This document shows, piece by piece, positions 10,021 to 15,158 of a stretch of 15,158 nt of DNA. How positions within the stretch are numbered: position 1 is the stretch's first letter; each line of letters begins with the position of its first letter. Below the pieces are notes generated by a model that did not search any database, was not told the origin of the DNA, and was given only the letters and a program-made list of their open reading frames with translations. Source of the DNA: Thoreauomyces humboldtii (lineage: Eukaryota; Chytridiomycota; Chytridiomycetes; Spizellomycetales; Powellomycetaceae); NCBI GenBank assembly GCA_027596035.1, contig JADGJA010000330.1, positions 7,929 through 23,086 of the forward strand. Direction: 5' to 3'. The translations under genes were made by a program, and so were the position numbers.

Positions 10021-10050
10021 AGGCTATCGAAAGCCAAGGGTCGCCCTGAG
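10021..10050 (-). repeat. Right terminal inverted repeat, 30 bp
   Basis: It begins AGGCTATCGAAAGCC and ends GGGTCGCCCTGAG, the exact reverse complement of 9108-9137. Perfect identity over 30 bp at 880 bp distance cannot reasonably be chance. Confidence 0.85.
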
Positions 10051-10436
10051 TACAATTGTAGATCGCGTTTGATTTCGCGAATTGCGCAGTTGCCCATCTT
10101 CTCCGTCCTCCTACACCTTCTCCCAAACTTAGCGCCTCCTCGAAGCCCGCGGCATCACCTCTTACTTCAAGCTCGTACAGTATCCGCTCAAGCGAGCACA
10201 CGAAAGGCATAGCCTAAAATCTTCTTGATTCAAAGGGAAAACGAGGACTAACCCTCACTCTCAGCTTCGTGCAATGCGCATCTGTTTTGCAATCCGGCGG
10301 CATAGGTTCCCGCCCATTCAAGGCCGGGTTCTTGGCTTCCTCGCCGATGTCTTTTCACCTCTCCGGTTCTCGGCTCCTACCAGTCATCACTATGAGTTGG
10401 TAGCGTGGTTCGAGCAGAGTCATAGCTCTCTGGGAA

Positions 10437-11404
10437 ATGGATCTCTGGGCGGATATGTTCTCTCCTTTGATTGGTTCGGAACGAACAATGAAAAACAGGA
10501 GCTTGCTCAAGCTATCAGAGGTGAAAGTCATTCCTCGTGTGTACATTGCGTTTGACCAGGAACTCTCAGCTGAGCCGGCTCCGTTCGTGCGTAGGCTATA
10601 GCTTGCCAGGCGCTTCCTAACAGAACGCTTTGCATGGGAGCGCTTGCCCACGCGGGAGCCTTACTTGGATTTCCCGGATTCATTTACCACCCGATTTCCT
10701 GTCCGATCTGACTATACCGAGCAAGAGCTTACCAATGAACCGTTCATCTGGGAAACGAGGCAAAAGTATCTAATCGACGCCAACCTACCGCGCGAACGTC
10801 GGCCGTCGGAGAAACACCAGCAGCACCAGATGGAGAGAATCGAAGGATACGAGTACTTATACATCGCAAGGTAAGTTATTAACCATACGTATCAAATGAG
10901 AGCTCAAAGGCTAATGGAATCATTTCTAACCACAGCCAAGTTATTGGCGATCAAGGTCCTGACCGCGCAGCTTGCATACAAAGTGCTTGGGCCGATGTGT
11001 TTCAAGCGTGCCTGCGATATACGAACGCCGAAGGACAGGAGGTTCTTCGCATCGGGGATGCGATGGGTGAGGAGAAGCCTTTTGTCCCTTCCGATACAAG
11101 GCTACGCCAGTACAGCAGACTATCGTGCTGTTACGATGCATGCATCTCCACGTTGACTCGTCGTGGCATCTTGACGACGGAAGCCGAAGTGCGACAGCGG
11201 ATTATGGAGGGGCGTTGGCAATCCTTTCAAGAGTTTCGAAGCTTCCGAAACGATAACTTCAGCGACGCAAGCCGGATTCAGCGTGCCAGTATAGGAATCA
11301 GATGGGCGCGTTGGCTTTTGCGTTTGACTTGGCCGCGCATGCGCACAGCACTACTCCTGTTTGCGGTGGTGTACTACGTCAGGCATTTCAGGAAGAGGCT
11401 TTGA
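10437..11404 (+). CDS. Unrecognised protein with C-terminal tail-anchor-like segment, at least three exons
   Basis: I do not recognise the family. Exons 10437-10520, 10602-10870 and 10936-11404 join in frame (introns of 81 and 65 nt) into 273 residues. The second intron is strong: GTAAGT donor, TTCTAACC branch point, CACAG acceptor. The protein is rich in Arg, Glu and aromatic residues (RRFLTERFAWERLPTREPYL; EPFIWETRQKYL; EGYEYLYIA), then has a Cys-containing helical part (LSCCYDACISTLTRRGI). It ends with a short hydrophobic stretch (ALLLFAVVYYV) flanked by Arg and a basic tail, RHFRKRL. That ending resembles a tail anchor of the mitochondrial outer membrane, peroxisome or ER. The 5' end is uncertain. 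An open frame with acceptor-like TAG continues upstream of 10437 to about 10402. Further coding-like pieces at about 10130-10175 and 10264-10420, joined by an intron with GGACTAACC and CTCTCAG, may be earlier exons. Confidence 0.5.
10871..10935 (+). other. Spliceosomal intron, 65 nt, with consensus signals
   Basis: The intron starts GTAAGTTATT, has TTTCTAACC as branch-point sequence and ends ACCACAG. Its removal restores the frame of the flanking exons (AG|C, Ser). It is a clean example of the intron type seen across the window. Confidence 0.75.
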
Positions 11405-11555
11405 GGAATATACGTTTCAACAAACGACATGCAGCACCACTACTGTAGCTTCTTCTGGTTTCTGACTTTTCTGGTGACAACTCTGTGTTTGTCGAACGTC
11501 CTGAGTAGTTTTGTTGCAAAAAGATCTGTGAACGGTCATCCAACTCTCCTTGAAG
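11405..11555. other. Short spacer after the tail-anchored gene
   Basis: This T- and C-rich spacer presumably holds the 3' UTR of the gene ending at 11404. No repeat or gene was seen. Confidence 0.4.
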
Positions 11556-12241
11556 ATGCGACTCATCGGTGAAGGTCCTCTTGATGAAGGTTATCTGCCG
11601 GCCGGTGACAACGAGAGAACTCCAGAGCTAATTGACCGGTTGTCTTGTAATTGGCGAGTCGGAGAGGCAGGAGTGGAAACTGAGAACGAGCGCAGATCAC
11701 CGGTATGTTTCCCGTGTGCGAGCCTCCTTTAGAGCGCCATCCAATCTTCATCGATGCCTTCTAACCCGGCAAGGACTTCTTGCCGGAGACGCTGCTCTCC
11801 GCGTCAGGTCTGGATGGGAGTCCTGAGTTAGTGAAAGGATAGCAGCGCTACAGTACGGCGTTCTTGCTTCTTCTCCTGCTCAGCTTTAGGCCACTCGCAG
11901 ATCTGTCTACCGGTACGGTACGTCCAAAGTACCCTATCTCTCTGCGCATGGAATGGTCGAGGGTGGTCGGAGATGGACCTCTGATGGCCGTGCTCTTTTG
12001 GACCCTCTCAGCTGGCCTGCAAATCATCCATTTCCTAGATTCCCTATCTATTTCCCAAGCTCGTATTACTCTCCGTACGTATGCAGCCAAGTTTCTTGAA
12101 GGTTCACGGCTCACGCGTTCAAACAGTTGTTCTGCCTTTCATGGTCAAGAGTACTTCATGTATCGTCACGCATCATCGACAGAGGGAGGACCTGTCCAAC
12201 TTCCCATCGCAGAAAAGGAGCTTGATTCCTGGCGCGTGTGA
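11556..12241 (+). CDS. Weak candidate for an intron-containing gene of unknown function
   Basis: An ATG at 11556 opens a hydrophilic frame (MRLIGEGPLDEGYLPAGDNE) ending at a GTATGT donor at 11703. The intron to 11773 has CTTCTAACC as branch point, and exon 2 continues DFLPETLLSASGLDGS. A GTTAGT donor at 11827 with a pyrimidine-rich acceptor ending at 11883 would connect in frame to an open frame that stops at 12241. That last frame includes a hydrophobic segment (PLMAVLFWTLSAGLQII), but much of it could be further introns or noncoding. Without the second splice the protein would end soon after 11835. No family is recognised; this may be a small lineage-specific gene or a false positive. Confidence 0.3.
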
Positions 12242-12290
12242 GAGAACAAATCAGATATGCGGCCAATGAGAGAACAAATCAGATATGCGG
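12239..12290. repeat. 24-bp direct repeat flanking a CCAAT motif
   Basis: The 24-base word starting TGAGAGAACAAATC and ending AGATATGCGG occurs at 12239-12262 and 12267-12290. The copies are identical and have a period of 28. The bases between them, with the T that opens the second copy, spell CCAAT (12263-12267). It lies about 240 bp upstream of the next plus-strand start codon, so it may be part of that promoter. A recent small tandem duplication is the simpler explanation. Confidence 0.75.
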
Positions 12291-12530
12291 AGGTTCGTCG
12301 TGGGCAGGCAGTGATGATGAGGATGTTGGAGACAGGAACTTCTGTGGCATGGTCAGTGAAAGTGCCGTACCTGCCGTAATCCTGCCGTCGCAGACCTCCC
12401 AGACACCCTCCGCCAGCCTCTCGACAGCCATCCAAATAAAGCCACGAACCAGAACCTTGTACCTTTCATTCCCCAAACGTGAAGCATCCCAGTGTGCTAG
12501 CAGAGGGATGAGTATAGAAGATTGCCGGCA

Positions 12531-14465
12531 ATGACGGATGTCCTGGTTCCGCCGATGCTGGCATCGCCATCATCTTCGTCGATATCACCCTCACCCTCGA
12601 CAGCCGAGCACGCTGAGGACTCCAGAGCAGAGTCTGCACCAGCAGAACAACACTCTGTGACTCTTCTCCTTCCAACTCCCTTTCCCTTTCGGCTCCCTCA
12701 GCTTGCCGCCTCAGAACGAATCCGTCGAGCCCTTCACGATGCCCGTCGGCGCCATCCCGATCTTCCCGCCATGCGCATCGTGGTCGCCAACCTCTCTCAC
12801 CCGCATCCCATTCGACCTCTTTTACCCCCGTCTCTCCCGAAGGAATCCGACCCGCCGGTATCGCCTCCTCCCGTCATCATCGTTCCTGATGGTACGAAGA
12901 GAGTGGCAGGGGCAAAGGGCAAGAGGAAAGTGGTGGAGAGAGTTCCGATGCAGTCCGTCGTAAAACGGAAACCTCCCATGGTCGCGGTGCGCAAGCAACC
13001 CGTGATCATCAGAAAAGCGAGTATCGTCGGCAAACTCGGAGTTCCTCGAACAACGGTCGGAGTGTTGATGGATGCGGTGGTCCCTTCAAAGAAGAGTGCG
13101 GCTTCGGGTCTGAGCGTGAGCCCGGTGATGGGGCCGAGCATGGGCCTGGAAATGATGATGACAGGTCCGAGCAAGAGTGGAAGCTGTAAGTTCTCATGGG
13201 CATATCTTCACGATAAGCAGCTTGCTGCTGGAATGTACTAACATGTTCTCCTCCCAGCATTAATGCTTCGGAATGCTTCACGAGGATCACGGGGAGGAAT
13301 GTCGACTACTAGCTCTAACCTGGGCGTTCCCCAGAGCCCCGACTCACGTCGTCGTTTCAGCACCGTCGTGTCACCCGCGTACGTACCGGATCCCACTCTT
13401 CCACCGTTGCCCAACGCATCGCGTCGGCGAGGCTGCATCGAGCTGTCGGTCGAGGAACAAGACTTTTTGAACGCCGCGAGAGCCCTCGAAACGCCAGCTC
13501 GTCGAGACCAACGGGAACGTCTCGCTTGTCTCGCTGACATTCTAGACGCCCGTCACGCGGGGATATCCCTCTCCGTCCTCGAAAGGGCCTTTCTGTACCC
13601 GGAGGAAGTCATCAGAGCCGCTCCCGACAAAGATTCGGGTTTCGCACAGAGGCGCCGCACCGCCACCGTTGACGACTCGGACGACTCGGATTCGAGCGAT
13701 GTCGGACATTGGGAAGGTCAGGATCGTGGGATGGGTAGACCACCTCAACGAAGGAGTCTGCTTGTTCGTCCCGCCCCTGTCTTTCACAGTCGGTCATCAG
13801 ACGCCGATCTGGCAGCTCACCCCCAGGATGCCCGCATCGACAGCTGGTGGACTCAGTCTGAACTCAGGACTATTCGCGCTCGCATGCGGAGGCTGAAGCA
13901 CTTGAGACAGCTGGAGGTCATCAAGGAGCGAAACGATGGGAGGAAGACAAGAGAAGTATCGGTAGCTGTGGGTGAGAAAGGACTGAGTGACAGGAACAGC
14001 GGAGGTAGAAGCAGCACTGCTCGAAGCAGGAACGGGTTCGGATCCGCGAAGACTGGCCGTTACCCTCCACCCACTCAGCAACAGCCACATTCTCAGCAGC
14101 AACAAGGCCGCCGACCCTGGACGGAACAGACGGGAGGTGTCCCTCGTACCTCCATTCTCACTCCCCCACGACCCGTCCACCGGAGACTTTGGAGCTCCAC
14201 GGAACCTCGCATACCGGTGCGACCTCGCAGCGCCGACACGTTGCGACCGACACGACCCCGTCATCTGCTAGCTGCGGTGGAGCCTTTCTTTTGGGGCATC
14301 CGAGGACAGGATGGTGCGGAGACCCAAAGGTCGCCGTCGCCTGGTATGGCATCCGTATTTAGTGATGGTCCCGACGTGGTGGCTCGGCCTGCAGCTATGG
14401 CCACAGTACCGGCAAAGGAGACTGCGTTCTGGGAGGTTGTCATACCGTCCGGTAGAGATTCGTAA
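12531..14465 (+). CDS. Long, basic, mostly disordered protein of unknown function, two exons
   Basis: I do not recognise this protein. Exons 12531-13185 and 13258-14465 join in frame into 620 residues. The intron between them has textbook signals: GTAAGT donor, TACTAAC branch point, CTCCCAG acceptor. The N-terminus is Ser/Pro-rich (ASPSSSSISPSPS), followed by a possible short fold (LPQLAASERIRRALHDARRR...MRIVVANL) and a Lys/Arg-rich stretch with Val-Ile repeats. Exon 2 has one helical-looking segment (LSVEEQDFLNAARALETPARRDQRERLACL and onward), an acidic Ser/Asp run (DDSDDSDSSD), an Arg/Lys-rich helix around RARMRRLKHLRQLEVIKERN and a Gln-rich patch (TQQQPHSQQQQ). No signal peptide or membrane segment is seen. 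The composition would suit a nuclear or cytoskeletal regulator or a scaffold, but nothing specific can be claimed. The ATG at 12531 is the first in the frame. The gene is convergent with the next one. Confidence 0.7.
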
Positions 14466-14602
14466 GGCAATATAAACCTTGAAATCAAAAACACTGTTCC
14501 CAAAGACTTCTCGTTCCCTATTTGCGGAACGACTACGATTTCAAAACAGTCGAAATGGTCTTTGGTCGTAAGAACCTTATATTGTATCACCCAGTTACTG
14601 TT

Positions 14603-15077
14603 TCAAGAAGAGTAAACCCCTCCGTTTGACTTTAGAATGCCTTTGATACTTCCACCGACAGTGCTCCGTTTTCTTCCCATGTCTCCGTCTCTCGTGGTTT
14701 CTCCTACTTCTCCGTCATCTTCTCTCCTTTGCCCGCTCTCATCCGCCTCCTTCATCTTACGCGCCGCCGAGGCCGCCTTGTCGTTCTTCTCCGCCTCCCG
14801 ATCTCCGAACCACGTCCCGGTGCTCAACGCTCGGACCCTGCTGACGTCTGTCACGACTAGATAAGGTTTCCACGGCATGACGACGCGATAGAGTAGGTAC
14901 AGCGCCAGAGCGCCCTCGCTCATGTCCGTTCCGTCGGCGGGCATGTCCTCCAACGCGAGGACCAGGTCGATGCCGAGGAAAAGAATGATTCGCATCGTGT
15001 AGGCTACGAGGAGCGCCCGATCCTCCCGAAGCATGGAACCAGGCGCCGCCGGGTTGTTCTTCGCGACTCGGTTCACT
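14603..15077 (-). CDS. 3' part of a gene for a protein with two hydrophobic segments; 5' end outside the window
   Basis: A single exon runs from an acceptor (ACGCCATCCAG, with CACTGAC as branch point upstream) at 15077 to a stop at 14603, about 157 residues. The upstream exons lie beyond the window or in the last 80 bases, where I see no clear coding. Two hydrophobic stretches, LLVAYTMRIILFLGIDLVLAL and ALALYLLYRVVMPWKPYLVV, look like membrane helices separated by an acidic loop (EDMPADGTDMSEG). A hydrophilic, charged tail follows, rich in Lys, Glu, Asp and Arg, and ends GGSIKGILKSNGGVYSS. No family was recognised. Its stop lies only 137 bp from the stop of the convergent disordered-protein gene, so the 3' UTRs probably overlap. 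Confidence 0.6.
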
Positions 15078-15158
15078 CTGGATGGCGTGGAAAAGTCGTT
15101 CGTCAGTGACTTGATAAGATAAAACCGAATTACTCATCTCCGTTCCCCCCTCCCCACC

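Larger units (their letters stand above)
9108..10050. mobile_element. 943-bp element bounded by perfect 30-bp terminal inverted repeats (MITE-like, non-autonomous)
   Basis: Positions 9108-9137 and 10021-10050 are perfect reverse complements over 30 bases. Identity stops abruptly on both the inner and outer sides. The interior is clearly AT-richer than the neighbouring genes, and its longest frame (84 codons at 9658-9912) resembles no transposase. Termini read CTCAGGGCGACC...; starting two bases in they would read CAGGG, a beginning known from hAT-type terminal repeats. No matching target-site duplication is visible (left flank ...ACACAC, right flank TACAATTG), so the superfamily is unresolved. 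It sits between the divergent PPN1 gene and the gene at about 10437. A non-autonomous DNA transposon is the best explanation; a simple duplicated and inverted segment is the alternative. Confidence 0.6.

Noticed and set aside
1..15158. CRISPR arrays, bacterial-type defence loci, rRNA
   Set aside because: No regularly spaced repeats or rRNA-like stretches were seen, and the intron-rich genes show the DNA is eukaryotic.

Overview
The window looks like nuclear DNA of a fungus. Every confidently assembled gene is interrupted by short spliceosomal introns, mostly 64-90 nt, with GTRNGT-type donors, CTAAC/CTGAC-type branch points and YAG acceptors. The set includes a GPI transamidase catalytic subunit (Gpi8/PIG-K), a kynurenine-pathway quinolinate phosphoribosyltransferase (Bna6/QPRT) and a vacuolar-type endopolyphosphatase (Ppn1). 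The Ppn1 gene in particular points to a fungus. I cannot fix the phylum from sequence alone. No bacterial operon, rRNA, tRNA or CRISPR array was seen.

Layout, left to right. (1) Positions 1-261 are low-complexity, including an A26 run. (2) A minus-strand, intron-rich gene (262-1498) encodes what looks like an XPF/ERCC1-superfamily protein without an evident nuclease signature: an ERCC1-like central domain and a C-terminal helix-hairpin-helix domain, the architecture of ERCC1, FAAP24 and the meiotic SPO16/PTD proteins. (3) It is head-to-head with a six-exon QPRTase gene (1514-2818); the two predicted ATGs are only 15 bp apart. (4) About 2 kb (2819-4789) holds no gene I can support. (5) A complete six-exon GPI8 gene (4790-6353) is tail-to-tail with (6) a three-exon PPN1 gene on the minus strand (6817-8824). 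(7) Upstream of PPN1 is an AT-richer block bounded by perfect 30-bp terminal inverted repeats (9108-10050), probably a non-autonomous DNA transposon or MITE-like element. (8) On its other side is an unrecognised plus-strand gene (about 10437-11404) ending in a tail-anchor-like segment. (9) A weak multi-exon candidate starts at 11556. (10) A two-exon gene for a long, basic, mostly disordered protein (12531-14465) is tail-to-tail with (11) the 3' end of a minus-strand gene with two hydrophobic segments (14603-15077), cut by the window edge.

The genes do not form one pathway. NAD synthesis, GPI anchoring and polyphosphate breakdown are ordinary housekeeping functions placed side by side. The least ordinary items are the terminal-inverted-repeat element, the divergent ERCC1/SPO16-like gene, its very tight divergent junction with the NAD gene, and a 24-bp direct repeat flanking a CCAAT box upstream of the disordered-protein gene. 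Exon boundaries were derived by hand from reading frame, splice signals and conserved family motifs.
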